Positions 1 through 8,288 of a stretch of DNA of 64,000 nt are shown one piece after another. The notes below the pieces were generated by a model. That model was not told where the DNA came from. It worked only from the letters and a program-made list of their open reading frames with translations, and ran no database searches. Both the position numbers and the translations under genes were made by a program. Source of the DNA: Pseudothauera nasutitermitis (GTDB lineage Bacteria > Pseudomonadota > Gammaproteobacteria > Burkholderiales > Rhodocyclaceae). The stretch is taken from contig NZ_SSOC01000007.1 of NCBI RefSeq assembly GCF_004801295.1, positions 1 to 64,000 of the forward strand. Direction: 5' to 3'. Positions within the stretch are counted from its first letter, which is position 1; every line of letters begins with the position of its first letter.

Positions 1-204
1 ACCAAGCACCCACACTTATCGGTTGTTCAACTTTTTAAAGAACTGCTGCACCAGCAGCGAAGAAGCGAGATTGTGGGGCAATCCAGAAAACTCGTCAACC
101 CCCTCAAACCAACCAACCCCGGACAACTCAAACCAACAAATCGCCCGAAAGCCGCTTCTGCGCTCGATCAGAGGGCCGGAAAACACACCGCCCTGCAGCA
201 AAGA
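1..204 (-). other. Leader of an rRNA operon (16S lies outside the window, to the left)
   Basis: On the minus strand, positions 46 to 1 read GCAGTTCTTTAAAAAG, then TTGAACAACC, then GATAAGTGTGGGTGCTTGGT. This is the block found just upstream of 16S rRNA in many betaproteobacteria. TTCTTTAAAAA resembles the boxA antitermination element. The stretch lies directly downstream of a consensus promoter and holds no credible gene, so I infer it is the transcribed spacer ahead of a leftward rrn operon. The 16S gene itself is not visible. Confidence 0.8.
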
Positions 205-239
205 GCCGCGAATTATAGGCACAGAAAAAAAACTGTCAA
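205..239 (-). promoter_or_regulatory. Consensus sigma-70 promoter of the rRNA operon
   Basis: The minus strand shows a perfect -35 TTGACA (239-234), a 16-base spacer that is mostly T, and a perfect -10 TATAAT (217-212). A GC-rich TCGCGG discriminator follows, as expected for a promoter under stringent (ppGpp/DksA) control. The start of transcription should be near 205. It sits about 40 bases beyond the tyrS stop codon. Confidence 0.85.
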
Positions 240-279
240 CTCGCCGCGCGCGCCATGCGGAAATCCGCGCAGCGCACGT

Positions 280-1479
280 TCAGCCCAGCACAACCGAGGC
301 GAACTTGCGCTTGCCGACTTGCAGCACGACCGTTCCGCCCGACTTGAGCAACAAGCCTTTGTCCTCCACGCGTTCGCCGTTGAGGCGAACCCCGCCCTGA
401 TCGATCATGCGGATCGCCTCGGAGGTGCTTCCGGTCAGGCCTGCCTGCTTGAGTACCTGGAACACCGGCATGCCCTCTGCGCCGACCGACACGACGACCT
501 CGGGCAGATCGTCAGGAATGGCGCCGCGCTGGAAGCGGGCCTCGAAGTCACGCAGCGCATCTTCCGCGGCGGCGGCGCCATGAAAGCGCCCCACGAGTTC
601 CTGGGCGAGCTGGACCTTGGCGTCGCGCGGATTGCGGCCGTCCTCGATCTCGGTGCGCAGCCGGGCGATCTCAGCCTGGGAGCGGAAGGACAGCAGATCG
701 TAGTAGCGCCACATCAGCACGTCGGAGACCGACATGACCTTGCCGAAGATTTCGCGCGCAGGTTCGGCGATGCCGATGTAGTTGCCGAGCGACTTGGACA
801 TCTTGTTGACGCCATCGAGCCCTTCGAGCAGTGGCATCATCACCACGCATTGCGGCGACTGCCCTTCATGCTTCTGGAGTTCACGCCCCATCAGCAGATT
901 GAACTTCTGGTCCGTACCGCCCAGTTCGACGTCTGCACGCATGGCGACCGAGTCGTAGCCTTGGCAAAGCGGATAGAGGAACTCATGGACCGCGATGGGC
1001 TGTTCGTTGGCATAGCGCTTGGCAAAATCATCGCGTTCGAGCATGCGTGCAACCGTGCTGCGTGCAGCCAGGCGGATCATGCCGGCAGCACCGAGATCGT
1101 TCATCCACGTCGAGTTGAAGCAGATTTCGGTACGCTCGGGGTCGAGGATCTTGAACACCTGCTCCTGATAGGTCCGGGCATTTTCCAGAATCTGCTCGCG
1201 GGACAGCGGAGGACGTGTGCTGTTCTTGCCGGAAGGGTCGCCGATCATTCCGGTGAAGTCACCGATCAGGAACAGCACCTGGTGCCCCAGTTCCTGGAAA
1301 TGGCGCATCTTGTTGATCAGCACCGTATGGCCGAGATGCAGGTCCGGCGCGGTGGGGTCGAAACCGGCCTTGATCCGCAGCGGGCGGCCGCTTTTCAGCT
1401 TCTCGGCAAGCTCGGCTTCGATCAGGATTTCATCTGCGCCGCGCTTGATCAGCGCCAGCGCGGAGACAACTTCGCTCAT
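280..1479 (-). CDS. tyrS: Tyrosine--tRNA ligase
   Basis: A 399-aa cytosolic class I aminoacyl-tRNA synthetase that charges tRNA-Tyr. The HIGH signature appears as HLGH (residues 48-51) after [10 protein letters not shown], and the KMSKS loop is intact at 226-230. A C-terminal S4 RNA-binding domain follows from about 335 ([18 protein letters not shown]). The length fits the roughly 400-aa bacterial TyrS class. GGGAGA lies about 11 bases before the ATG. The gene is divergent from the M23 peptidase gene, and its 3' end abuts the rrn promoter, a neighbourhood common in Rhodocyclales. Confidence 0.97.
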   Translation of the reverse strand: MSEVVSALALIKRGADEILIEAELAEKLKSGRPLRIKAGFDPTAPDLHLGHTVLINKMRHFQELGHQVLFLIGDFTGMIGDPSGKNSTRPPLSREQILENARTYQEQVFKILDPERTEICFNSTWMNDLGAAGMIRLAARSTVARMLERDDFAKRYANEQPIAVHEFLYPLCQGYDSVAMRADVELGGTDQKFNLLMGRELQKHEGQSPQCVVMMPLLEGLDGVNKMSKSLGNYIGIAEPAREIFGKVMSVSDVLMWRYYDLLSFRSQAEIARLRTEIEDGRNPRDAKVQLAQELVGRFHGAAAAEDALRDFEARFQRGAIPDDLPEVVVSVGAEGMPVFQVLKQAGLTGSTSEAIRMIDQGGVRLNGERVEDKGLLLKSGGTVVLQVGKRKFASVVLG

Positions 1480-1502
1480 TTACAAAAAATCTCCCTGCGC
1501 AT

Positions 1503-1530
1503 TTCACGGGAATGCCACAGTTTTTGATAG
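1503..1530 (+). promoter_or_regulatory. Candidate promoter of the M23 peptidase gene
   Basis: TTCACG (1503-1508), a 16-base spacer and TGATAG (1525-1530) give a moderate sigma-70 match. If real, transcription begins near 1537. That would rule out the upstream ATG at 1512 as the start codon and favour 1557 or 1566. Confidence 0.35.
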
Positions 1531-1556
1531 ACTCGCGGGAGTTTTTTTGCCCCCGA

Positions 1557-2888
1557 ATGAGTCCCATGCAGGCCCGAAGAAACAAGATTCTAGCCGATCT
1601 ACCGGCTCATCTTCCGTCCGCTCGGCGCACCTGGATCCTTGCCTCGCTGTTCGGTGTTTCGCTTTTTGGCGTCATGGCCGCCACGGCGACCTCGCCGGAT
1701 GCGCCGCCCCCCTTCCCGCTCGAAACCGTCGTCGAACGACTCGATGTCGCCGCGCAGCAGACCAGCGCGGCCGACGGACTGCCATTTGTTTACGATGAGC
1801 GCGTGCAGCCCGGGGACACTATCCAGTCGATCTTCCGGCGCCTCAACATCGCCGACCAGGAAGCCCTTTCCTTCCTGCTCAACGATGCCCAGGGCAAGAC
1901 CGTGCTGCGCCAACTGCGCTCCGGCCGCTCGGTCACCGCGCTGGTCCGCCCTGACGGACAGTTGCTGACACTGAGCCTGCCGGTGGCCCAGGGCGGCGGA
2001 CGGTTCACCATCGAGCGCGACGAGAACGGTATCCGCGCGCGCGAAAGCAGCGCCGCAGCCCTGTCCACCGTGGTCGAGATGCGCAGCGGCGTGATCCAGC
2101 ACTCGCTGTTCGGCGCCACCGATGCGGTCGGACTGCCGGACAGCGTGGCCACCAAGATGGCGGAGATCTTCGGCACCGAGATCAACTTCCACACCGATCT
2201 GCGCCGCGGCGATTCCTTCAGTGTGGTGTATGAAACGCTGTACGACGAAGGCTCCCCGGTACGCGCCGGCAAGGTGCTCGCGGCCGAATTCGTGAACCAG
2301 GGCAAGCGCCACGTGGTGGTGCTGTTCCGTGGCGAGGATGGCCGCGAGCAGTACTACACCGCCGACGGGCGCAGCCTCCGGCAGGCCTTCCTGCGCTCTC
2401 CGCTGGAATTTTCACGGGTGACCTCCGGATTCGGCCGCCGGCTGCATCCGATCCACCGCAACTGGCGCACGCACGCCGGCGTCGACTTCGCCGCGCCGAC
2501 GGGCACGCCGATCAAGGCCACCTCGGACGGCACGGTCTCCTTCGTGGGCACTCAGCGCGGCTACGGCAACATCGTCATCCTGCAGCATCGCGACCGCTAT
2601 TCGACCGCCTACGCGCACATGAACGGCTTCGCCCGCGGTCTGCGCAAAGGGGACCGCGTGTCCCAGGGCGACGTGATCGGCTATGTGGGCATGACCGGCT
2701 GGGCCACTGGCCCACACCTGCACTACGAGATTCGCATCAACAACGTCGCACACGACCCGATGCGTATCGCTCTGCCGACCGCACAGCCGCTGGGCAAGGG
2801 AGAGCTGGCGCGCTTCAATGCGCAAACCACCCCCCTGCTGGAGCGCATCGCACTGCTCAACCGCACCACGGTGGCCGCGCTGCGCTGA
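1557..2888 (+). CDS. M23 family murein endopeptidase (MepM-like)
   Basis: A 443-aa envelope protein. It has a short cytoplasmic N-terminus, one hydrophobic anchor (WILASLFGVSLFGVMAATA), a LysM/OapA-like segment (GDTIQSIFRRLNI, near residue 90), and a C-terminal LytM/M23 zinc peptidase domain. The zinc ligands are visible as HAGVD (H306, D310) and the HLH triad (H387, H389). The family cleaves peptidoglycan cross-links during wall growth. The start is uncertain: ATG 1512, 1557 and 1566 are in frame, none with a strong ribosome site. I chose 1557 because of the candidate promoter just upstream. It probably acts with the other wall enzyme here, the transglycosylase at 10 kb. Confidence 0.9.
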   Translation: MSPMQARRNKILADLPAHLPSARRTWILASLFGVSLFGVMAATATSPDAPPPFPLETVVERLDVAAQQTSAADGLPFVYDERVQPGDTIQSIFRRLNIADQEALSFLLNDAQGKTVLRQLRSGRSVTALVRPDGQLLTLSLPVAQGGGRFTIERDENGIRARESSAAALSTVVEMRSGVIQHSLFGATDAVGLPDSVATKMAEIFGTEINFHTDLRRGDSFSVVYETLYDEGSPVRAGKVLAAEFVNQGKRHVVVLFRGEDGREQYYTADGRSLRQAFLRSPLEFSRVTSGFGRRLHPIHRNWRTHAGVDFAAPTGTPIKATSDGTVSFVGTQRGYGNIVILQHRDRYSTAYAHMNGFARGLRKGDRVSQGDVIGYVGMTGWATGPHLHYEIRINNVAHDPMRIALPTAQPLGKGELARFNAQTTPLLERIALLNRTTVAALR

Positions 2889-2921
2889 GGCGCATCCAGC
2901 CCCAGAGAGCTGAACGAACAA

Positions 2922-2947
2922 ACGGGGCGCCTCGGCGCCCCGTTTTC
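2922..2947. terminator. Bidirectional rho-independent terminator
   Basis: An 8-bp GC stem CGGGGCGC / GCGCCCCG (2923-2930 / 2935-2942) has a CTCG tetraloop and is followed by TTTT on the plus strand. On the minus strand the exit is GTTTG. It lies between the convergent M23 peptidase and erpA genes and can serve both. Confidence 0.85.
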
Positions 2948-2986
2948 ATTCCACCGACAGCGCCGCATCGCGGCGCCGGATTTCCG

Positions 2987-3337
2987 TCAGGCCGAGAACG
3001 ACGAACCGCAGCCGCAGGTACTTGTGGCGTTGGGATTGCGAATGACGAACTGCGAGCCTTCCAGCCCTTCGGTGTAATCGATCTCGGCACCCAGCAGGTA
3101 CTGGTAGCTCATCGAGTCGATCAGCAGCATCACGCCGTTCTTCTCGAACGAAGTGTCGTCCTCGTTGATCTCTTCATCGAAGGTGAAGCCGTACTGAAAG
3201 CCGGAGCAGCCGCCGCCGGTCACGAAGACACGCAGCTTGAGCGCCGGATTGCCTTCCTCGTCGATCAGTTCCTTCACCTTGTTGGCCGCACTGTCGGTAA
3301 AGACCAGCACTTCCGGGGTTTCAACCACTGCGTTCAT
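2987..3337 (-). CDS. erpA: Iron-sulfur cluster insertion protein ErpA
   Basis: A 116-aa A-type Fe-S carrier that delivers clusters to apoproteins, including enzymes of isoprenoid synthesis and respiration. The three cluster-ligating cysteines are present: C44 in [11 protein letters not shown], and C108 and C110 in STCGCGSSF. The reading frame extends further upstream, but ATG 3337 has an AGAGAGGAGAG ribosome site and gives the family length (about 114 aa in E. coli). argC lies upstream on the same strand. Confidence 0.95.
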   Translation of the reverse strand: MNAVVETPEVLVFTDSAANKVKELIDEEGNPALKLRVFVTGGGCSGFQYGFTFDEEINEDDTSFEKNGVMLLIDSMSYQYLLGAEIDYTEGLEGSQFVIRNPNATSTCGCGSSFSA

Positions 3338-3426
3338 TGTTCTCTCCTCTCTGCGGGACGGGCCAATGATGCGACATTTGGCCCGCACGGGTGAAAATGG
3401 ATCGTAACAGCCTGCGAAGGTTCCCG

Positions 3427-4455
3427 TCAGGGACTGACCGGCACGAGGTCCAGACCCAGACTTTCCTCAAGACCGAACATGATGTTCATGTTCTGCACGG
3501 CCTGCCCGGCCGCACCCTTGACCAGATTGTCGATGACCGACAGGACCACCACGACGTTGCCGCCCTGCGGGCGATGCACCGCGATGCGGCACAGGTTGGA
3601 GGCGCGCACCGAGCGGGTCTCCGGATGGGCGCCGGCGGGCAGCACATCGACGAAAGGCTCGCTGGCATAACGCTGCTCGAAGAGCGCCTGCAGATCGACC
3701 TCCGTCTTCAATTGTGCGTACAGCGTGGCATGAATGCCACGGATCATCGGCGTCAGGTGCGGCACGAAGGTCAGCCCCACCGGCGCACCGGCGGCACGCG
3801 CCAGCCCCTGGCGGATTTCCGGCAGATGGCGATGGCCCGGCACGCCATAGGCCTTGAAGCTGTCCGCAGCTTCGGAGAACAGCGCATGCACCTCCGCCTT
3901 GCGCCCGGCACCGGACACGCCCGACTTGGCGTCCGCGATCAGGCTTGCGGTATCCACCAGGCCGGCCTCGACCAGAGGCAGGAAGCCCAATTGCACCGCG
4001 GTGGGATAACAGCCCGGATTGGCCAGCACACGCGCCTTGCGGATCTGCTCCCGATTCACTTCAGGCAAGCCATACACTGCCTCGGCGACCAGCTCCGGCG
4101 CGGCATGCTCCATGCCGTACCACTTCTGCCATTCGGCGACGTCGCGGATGCGGAAATCGGCTGCCAGATCGATCACCCGCACGCCAGCAGCCACCAGTTC
4201 CGCCGCCTGCTTCATGGCGATGCCGTTCGGCGTGGCGAAGAACACCACGTCGCATTCGGTCAGCGCAGCATCCTGTGGGGCGACGAAGCGCAGATCCACC
4301 CGCTTGCGCAGACTGGGGAACATGTCGGCCACCGGCAGGCCCGCCTCGCCACGCGAGGTGATCGCCGTCAGGCTCACTTGCGGATGCAGCGCCAGCAGGC
4401 GCAGCAACTCGACGCCGGTATACCCCGTACCCCCAACGACACCAACCTTGATCAT
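3427..4455 (-). CDS. argC: N-acetyl-gamma-glutamyl-phosphate reductase
   Basis: A 342-aa NADPH enzyme for the third step of arginine synthesis, reducing N-acetylglutamyl phosphate to the semialdehyde. The N-terminal nucleotide-binding motif [14 protein letters not shown] and the catalytic cysteine C149 in [13 protein letters not shown] are visible. AAGGAG precedes the ATG by about 6 bases. A terminator separates it from rpsI-rplM upstream, so it should have its own promoter. No other arg gene is in the window. Confidence 0.96.
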   Translation of the reverse strand: MIKVGVVGGTGYTGVELLRLLALHPQVSLTAITSRGEAGLPVADMFPSLRKRVDLRFVAPQDAALTECDVVFFATPNGIAMKQAAELVAAGVRVIDLAADFRIRDVAEWQKWYGMEHAAPELVAEAVYGLPEVNREQIRKARVLANPGCYPTAVQLGFLPLVEAGLVDTASLIADAKSGVSGAGRKAEVHALFSEAADSFKAYGVPGHRHLPEIRQGLARAAGAPVGLTFVPHLTPMIRGIHATLYAQLKTEVDLQALFEQRYASEPFVDVLPAGAHPETRSVRASNLCRIAVHRPQGGNVVVVLSVIDNLVKGAAGQAVQNMNIMFGLEESLGLDLVPVSP

Positions 4456-4524
4456 CTCGACTCCTTGCCGGAAAACCAGCCACCGGGACGATTATCGCAC
4501 CACGGACGGACGCTTTGCTGCCAG

Positions 4525-4552
4525 AAAACACAAAGCCGCCTCGCGGGCGGCC
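4525..4552 (-). terminator. Terminator of the rplM-rpsI operon
   Basis: Read on the minus strand, GCCGCC (4551-4546), a 5-base loop and GGCGGC (4540-4535) are followed by TTTGTGTTTT. It lies just after the rpsI stop codon and before argC. Confidence 0.8.
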
Positions 4553-4577
4553 TTGTACAAGCGGATCGTGAAACGGA

Positions 4578-4970
4578 TCAACGCTTGGAGAATTGCTTGC
4601 GGCGACGGGCCTTGTGGAAGCCGACCTTCTTGCGTTCCACTTCGCGGGCGTCGCGGGTCACGAAACCGGCCTTGCGCAGTTCGGCCTTCAGCTCGGCATC
4701 GTAGTCGATCAGCGCACGGGTGATGCCGTGGCGCACGGCACCGGCTTGGCCGGACTCACCGCCGCCATCCACGTTCACCAGGATGTCGAAGCGGGATTCG
4801 TTGCCGGTGAGCACCAGCGGCTGACGCACGATCATGCGGCCGGTTTCACGGGAGAAGAACTCGTCGAGCGGCTTGCCGTTGACGACGATGTTGCCGGAAC
4901 CCGGCTTGATGAACACACGCGCCACAGCGGTCTTGCGGCGGCCGGTGCCGTAGTTGTAGGTCACAGCCAT
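4578..4970 (-). CDS. rpsI: 30S ribosomal protein S9
   Basis: A 130-aa ribosomal protein with the hallmark N-terminal [16 protein letters not shown] and the basic C-terminal tail [10 protein letters not shown] that reaches the P-site tRNA. The open frame continues upstream, but ATG 4970 follows an excellent AGGAGG and gives the normal S9 length. It lies 14 bases downstream of rplM, in the universal L13-S9 operon order. Confidence 0.98.
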   Translation of the reverse strand: MAVTYNYGTGRRKTAVARVFIKPGSGNIVVNGKPLDEFFSRETGRMIVRQPLVLTGNESRFDILVNVDGGGESGQAGAVRHGITRALIDYDAELKAELRKAGFVTRDAREVERKKVGFHKARRRKQFSKR

Positions 4971-4984
4971 GGATCGGCCTCCTG

Positions 4985-5413
4985 TCAGATCTCGAGAACT
5001 TTGGGCTGCTGAGCGGTATGCGGGTGCTCGGCACCGGCGTAGCACTTCAGCTTCTTGAGCATGGCGTAACCCAGCGGACCCTTCGGCAGCATGCCCTTCA
5101 CGGCCTTTTCCAGCACGCGGGCCGGGAAACGCTGTTGCAGCTTGGTGAAGTTGGTCTCATAGATCCCGCCCGGATAACCGGTGTGGCGGTAGTACTTCTT
5201 GTCCAGCGCCTTGTTGCCGGTCACACGCAGCTTGTCGACGTTGACCACGACGATGTAGTCACCGGTATCGACGTGCGGCGTGTAGATGGGTTTGTGCTTG
5301 CCGCGCAGGCGACGGGCCACTTCGGCGGCGAGCCGGCCAAGCACCTTGTCCGTGCCGTCGACAACGAACCAGTCGCGCTGTACCTCGTGCGGCTTGGCAG
5401 AAAACGTTTTCAT
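4985..5413 (-). CDS. rplM: 50S ribosomal protein L13
   Basis: A 142-aa ribosomal protein. [19 protein letters not shown] and the [16 protein letters not shown] segment are typical of L13, which binds 23S rRNA early in 50S assembly. GAGGATT precedes the ATG. It is the first gene of the rplM-rpsI operon. In E. coli L13 represses its own operon through the leader; the roughly 60-base leader here could do the same, but I see no decisive structure. Confidence 0.98.
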   Translation of the reverse strand: MKTFSAKPHEVQRDWFVVDGTDKVLGRLAAEVARRLRGKHKPIYTPHVDTGDYIVVVNVDKLRVTGNKALDKKYYRHTGYPGGIYETNFTKLQQRFPARVLEKAVKGMLPKGPLGYAMLKKLKCYAGAEHPHTAQQPKVLEI

Positions 5414-5473
5414 TCGAATCCTCGATCTTTGTCAGGCCTGGCGAAAACCGGCCACCAAACGGAAAGCTCATAA

Positions 5474-5502
5474 GCTTAATGCGAAGAAGGGTGCCATGTC
5501 AA
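5474..5502 (-). promoter_or_regulatory. Candidate promoter of rplM-rpsI
   Basis: On the minus strand a perfect TTGACA (5502-5497), a 17-base spacer and a weak -10 TTAAGC (5479-5474; TAAGCT is an alternative). It lies about 60 bases before the rplM start and just downstream of a strong terminator, so rplM needs its own promoter here. Confidence 0.5.
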
Positions 5503-5526
5503 TCGCGCCCGCGGGCGGATGCAAGC

Positions 5527-5685
5527 AAAAAAAACGCAGTCCGCTTGGGACTGCGTTAAATCCACACCAAAGGAGGAGGGTGGAGGAGACACCGTTTGGA
5601 CCGCCGAACATTCGCGATCCGACTGAGATGGATTACACCAAACCGGAAAACCCCATGCAAGCACTTTTTGTGCATTGCACTATAA
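5527..5685 (-). ncRNA. Candidate CU-rich small RNA with intrinsic terminator
   Basis: No credible protein is encoded, but the minus strand has the parts of a small RNA gene. (1) An AT-rich promoter region at 5681-5752, with TATAGT or TTTATA as -10. (2) A 5' hairpin, GCAA(U)GCAC-AAAAA-GUGCUUGC, at 5678-5657. (3) An unpaired pyrimidine-rich stretch at about 5594-5570 containing CUCCUCC twice, which is complementary to Shine-Dalgarno sequences. (4) A perfect 10-bp terminator stem AACGCAGTCC / GGACTGCGTT (5557-5548 / 5542-5533) followed by eight Ts. The transcript would be about 140-160 nt and would end just before the rplM promoter. The exact start and any targets are inferred, not seen. Confidence 0.5.
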
Positions 5686-5944
5686 AAGTTTTGATTGGTA
5701 TATCAGCAAATTTTATGTGTTTGCAAATTTATGTTTTATATAAGATTAGCCGATGCAGACGGCCTTTCCCAAGCACGAAAACCCGCTCTCCAAACCCTCT
5801 GGCGAGGCGCCGAAAAGCACCGTTTTCGATGCGCCGGAACCTAGCCTTTCGTCAAACCGCGGCCCCCTGGCGACTCCGGTAGAATGCCCCGACGGACGGC
5901 GGACGCACACCGGTCTGCCGCACCGCAACAAGGAGACCAATCTG

Positions 5945-6367
5945 ATGGAATGCAGCGTGAAATGGGTGGGTACCGACGGCATGAGCTTTCTGGCGGAAAC
6001 CGGCAGCGGTCACCTGGTGACCATGGACGGCGCGCCGGAAGGTGGCGGCCGCGATCTGGCTCCCCGCCCGATGGAGTTGATGCTGGCCGGCGCCGGGGGC
6101 TGCACGGCCTACGACGTGGTGCTCATCCTCAAGCGCGGACGCCACGACATACGCGGCTGCGAGGTAAGACTGAACGCCGAACGCGCGGACACCGACCCAA
6201 AGGTGTTCACCCGCATCGTATTCCACTACACCGTGAGCGGTCGCGGCCTGAAGCCCGAAGCGGTCGAGCGGGCCATCCATCTGTCCGCCGAGAAGTACTG
6301 CTCGGCATCCATCATGCTCGGCAAGACGGCGGAAATCCGCCATGAATGGACCATCGTCGAAGCCTGA
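5945..6367 (+). CDS. OsmC family protein (YhfA-like)
   Basis: A 140-aa protein of the OsmC/Ohr fold. Two conserved cysteines lie in the expected places: AGGCTAYDVV in the first half and EKYCSASIML in the second. The family reduces organic peroxides, or in YhfA-type members has an unknown redox role. The frame runs further upstream, but AAGGAG at 5930 and family length support ATG 5945. Its promoter must lie in the region shared with the candidate small RNA. Confidence 0.9.
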   Translation: MECSVKWVGTDGMSFLAETGSGHLVTMDGAPEGGGRDLAPRPMELMLAGAGGCTAYDVVLILKRGRHDIRGCEVRLNAERADTDPKVFTRIVFHYTVSGRGLKPEAVERAIHLSAEKYCSASIMLGKTAEIRHEWTIVEA

Positions 6368-6375
6368 TGGCCGAT

Positions 6376-6397
6376 GCGGACGCTGACCGGCGTCCGC
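6376..6397. terminator. Hairpin between convergent osmC-type gene and coq7
   Basis: A perfect 8-bp stem GCGGACGC / GCGTCCGC with a 6-base loop lies 9 bases after the OsmC stop codon and 11 before the coq7 stop. There is no real T-run, so it is a weaker terminator candidate acting on either strand. Confidence 0.5.
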
Positions 6398-6407
6398 GTT
6401 CCTGCCG

Positions 6408-7028
6408 TCACACCCAGTAGGCCGTCCGGGTCATCACCCGCGAGGCGAGCTTCATCGCCCCCTTCACCGGCGCCGGCAACTCGTGGGCGCCCAGCGCCAC
6501 GGCGGTATCGGCGTGCTCGGCCTCGTCAATCTTCATCTGCGCAACGATGGCGCGCGATTTCTGATCGGTTTCCGGCAAGGTGTCCAGGTGCCCTTTCAGG
6601 TGCGCCTCGACCTGCCGCTCGGTTTCCGCCAGGAAGCCCAGATTCCAACGGTCGCCGAAACGGCCGGCCAGCAGGCCGATGGCCAGCGCGCCGCCGTACC
6701 ACAACGGGTTGAGCAGGCTCTTGCGGCCCCCCAGTTCGGCGATGCGCTGCTCTGTCCACGCCAGATGCTCGGTCTCCTCGTCGGAGGCCTGACGCAGCGC
6801 ATCGCGGATCGCGGGATCGCGGGACATCATCGCCTGCCCCTGGTAAAGCGCCTGCGCGCAGATCTCGCCGCAATGGTTGATGCGCATCAGCGCGGCGGCG
6901 TGCTGCTTCTCCTCGTCGGCCAGCGCCGTATCGGGCAACTCGCCGCCGGGTACCGGGCGCACGCTGTGGGCAGGCGCGAAGACCGTGCGCAGGGCGCGGT
7001 CGAACTGGAGGATGAACTGGTCGATCAT
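6408..7028 (-). CDS. coq7: Ubiquinone biosynthesis hydroxylase Coq7 (di-iron)
   Basis: A 206-aa membrane-associated di-iron monooxygenase that hydroxylates the demethoxyubiquinol ring in ubiquinone synthesis. Iron-ligand motifs are visible: [14 protein letters not shown] near residue 51, EETEH at 84-88 and DEAEHADTA near 174, in the two-repeat ExxH pattern. Betaproteobacteria often use Coq7 in place of UbiF. It overlaps the upstream CNP1-like gene by 4 bases, so the two are probably translationally coupled. Confidence 0.93.
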   Translation of the reverse strand: MIDQFILQFDRALRTVFAPAHSVRPVPGGELPDTALADEEKQHAAALMRINHCGEICAQALYQGQAMMSRDPAIRDALRQASDEETEHLAWTEQRIAELGGRKSLLNPLWYGGALAIGLLAGRFGDRWNLGFLAETERQVEAHLKGHLDTLPETDQKSRAIVAQMKIDEAEHADTAVALGAHELPAPVKGAMKLASRVMTRTAYWV

Positions 7029-7576
7029 CGCACGATCCCCTCATGGAGATGGCGGAACCCCGGCTGACTGGTCTTCAGCAGCTTCAGCGCCGCGGCGCGA
7101 TTGCGCGGCGGCGCGGGGCCGTCACACAGATAATCATAGGCCAGCGCGGCACGCGGGCGGTCATAGGAGTTGTCGACGATCGGCTCCCACGCGCTGTTGC
7201 GCGCCGGCGACCATTCGCCGTTCGCACGCCCCGAAGCATAGAGGCGGCGCTCACCGGTGACGCAGCGGATGCCTTCGAAGGTGACGTTGGTGGCCCCGCC
7301 CGCGCTGCGCACGACCAGCACGAAACGCACCACCCCATCCTCGCCCACGCTCAGGCTGTCCTCGTCCACATAGAAGCGGTGCGGCGTGGTGGCGGATACC
7401 GAGAACTCCCGCAGCGCGGCCTCCCTGGGCGCCGCGGGCAGGGTGTACTCCTCTTCCTTCCAGTTCTCGTTGGGATCGCTGAGCAGTTGGGCGGACGAGG
7501 GCGCGGACAGGCAAGCGAGAGCCAGCAGGCCCCCGCGCAATGTGATGGACAGGATATTCAACGCAGATCTCCACAC
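7025..7576 (-). CDS. CNP1-like family secreted protein
   Basis: A 183-aa protein with an N-terminal signal (hydrophobic [14 protein letters not shown], then a likely cleavage after SSAQ) and a compact body with [29 protein letters not shown] and an [14 protein letters not shown] core. This matches the CNP1-like family of beta- and gammaproteobacteria, which has no established function. Two cysteines (in IRCVTG and YLCDGP) could form a disulfide. It is the first gene of the pair with coq7 (4-base overlap). Confidence 0.8.
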   Translation of the reverse strand: MWRSALNILSITLRGGLLALACLSAPSSAQLLSDPNENWKEEEYTLPAAPREAALREFSVSATTPHRFYVDEDSLSVGEDGVVRFVLVVRSAGGATNVTFEGIRCVTGERRLYASGRANGEWSPARNSAWEPIVDNSYDRPRAALAYDYLCDGPAPPRNRAAALKLLKTSQPGFRHLHEGIVR

Positions 7577-7603
7577 AGGCGGCCGGACCGCTGACGCCCC
7601 GGC

Positions 7604-8128
7604 TCAGGAAGGCCCCACCGAGGTCAGGTATTCGCGCGGCAGTTCGCGGGGGCGACTACGGAACAGCAGACGGGACAGTTCGGTGAGCGCCTGCTGATAG
7701 ACGCCACGCTTGAACTCGATCACCGCATCGAGTGGTACCCAGTATTCGCTCCAGCGCCAGGCATCGAATTCCGGATGGCTGCTCGCGCGCAGGCTGACGT
7801 CGCTGTCGCGCCCCACCAGGCGCAGCAGGAACCAGATCTGCTTCTGCCCGCGGTAGGTGTTGCGCCACTCCCGTTTGATCCAGTGCTTGGGAACGTCGTA
7901 GCGCAACCAGCCTCGCGTGCGGCCGAGAATCTTCACGTGCTCGGGACGCAGTCCGACTTCCTCGAACAGTTCGCGATACATGGCCTGCTCGGGTGTTTCA
8001 CCGTGCTTGATGCCACCTTGCGGAAACTGCCAGGAGTGTTCTCGGATGCGCTTGCCCCAGAAGACCTCGTTGCGTGCATTGACCAGAATGATGCCGACGT
8101 TCGGGCGGTAGCCTTCACGGTCGAGCAT
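7604..8128 (-). CDS. rppH: RNA pyrophosphohydrolase (Nudix)
   Basis: A 174-aa Nudix hydrolase that removes pyrophosphate from 5'-triphosphorylated mRNA and so triggers RNase E-dependent decay. The Nudix box ([20 protein letters not shown], residues 38-57, then VGL) is intact, and the start [20 protein letters not shown] is characteristic of RppH/NudH. It is divergent from proS, the usual neighbour in betaproteobacteria. Confidence 0.95.
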   Translation of the reverse strand: MLDREGYRPNVGIILVNARNEVFWGKRIREHSWQFPQGGIKHGETPEQAMYRELFEEVGLRPEHVKILGRTRGWLRYDVPKHWIKREWRNTYRGQKQIWFLLRLVGRDSDVSLRASSHPEFDAWRWSEYWVPLDAVIEFKRGVYQQALTELSRLLFRSRPRELPREYLTSVGPS

Positions 8129-8288
8129 GGTGAACCTTCAATTTTTCATGGACTGTGGCAGATTTTTCCACACTTGCCCAAGCTTGGAAAGCGAGCCCGC
8201 CGGGAACGTTCCGCCAGCGGGCGGCCATGCGTCCTGCCCCTTGCGCTAGAATCGCCGGCTCCGTCATCGTCCGTTCGTGGATTCCAGC

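Noticed and set aside
73-1527. A plus-strand 484-codon frame across tyrS
   Set aside because: TyrS on the minus strand has both signature motifs; this is its antisense shadow.
5476-5664. A 62-codon minus-strand reading frame in the small RNA region
   Set aside because: It needs a GTG start with no ribosome site, runs through the terminator hairpin and has no coding character.
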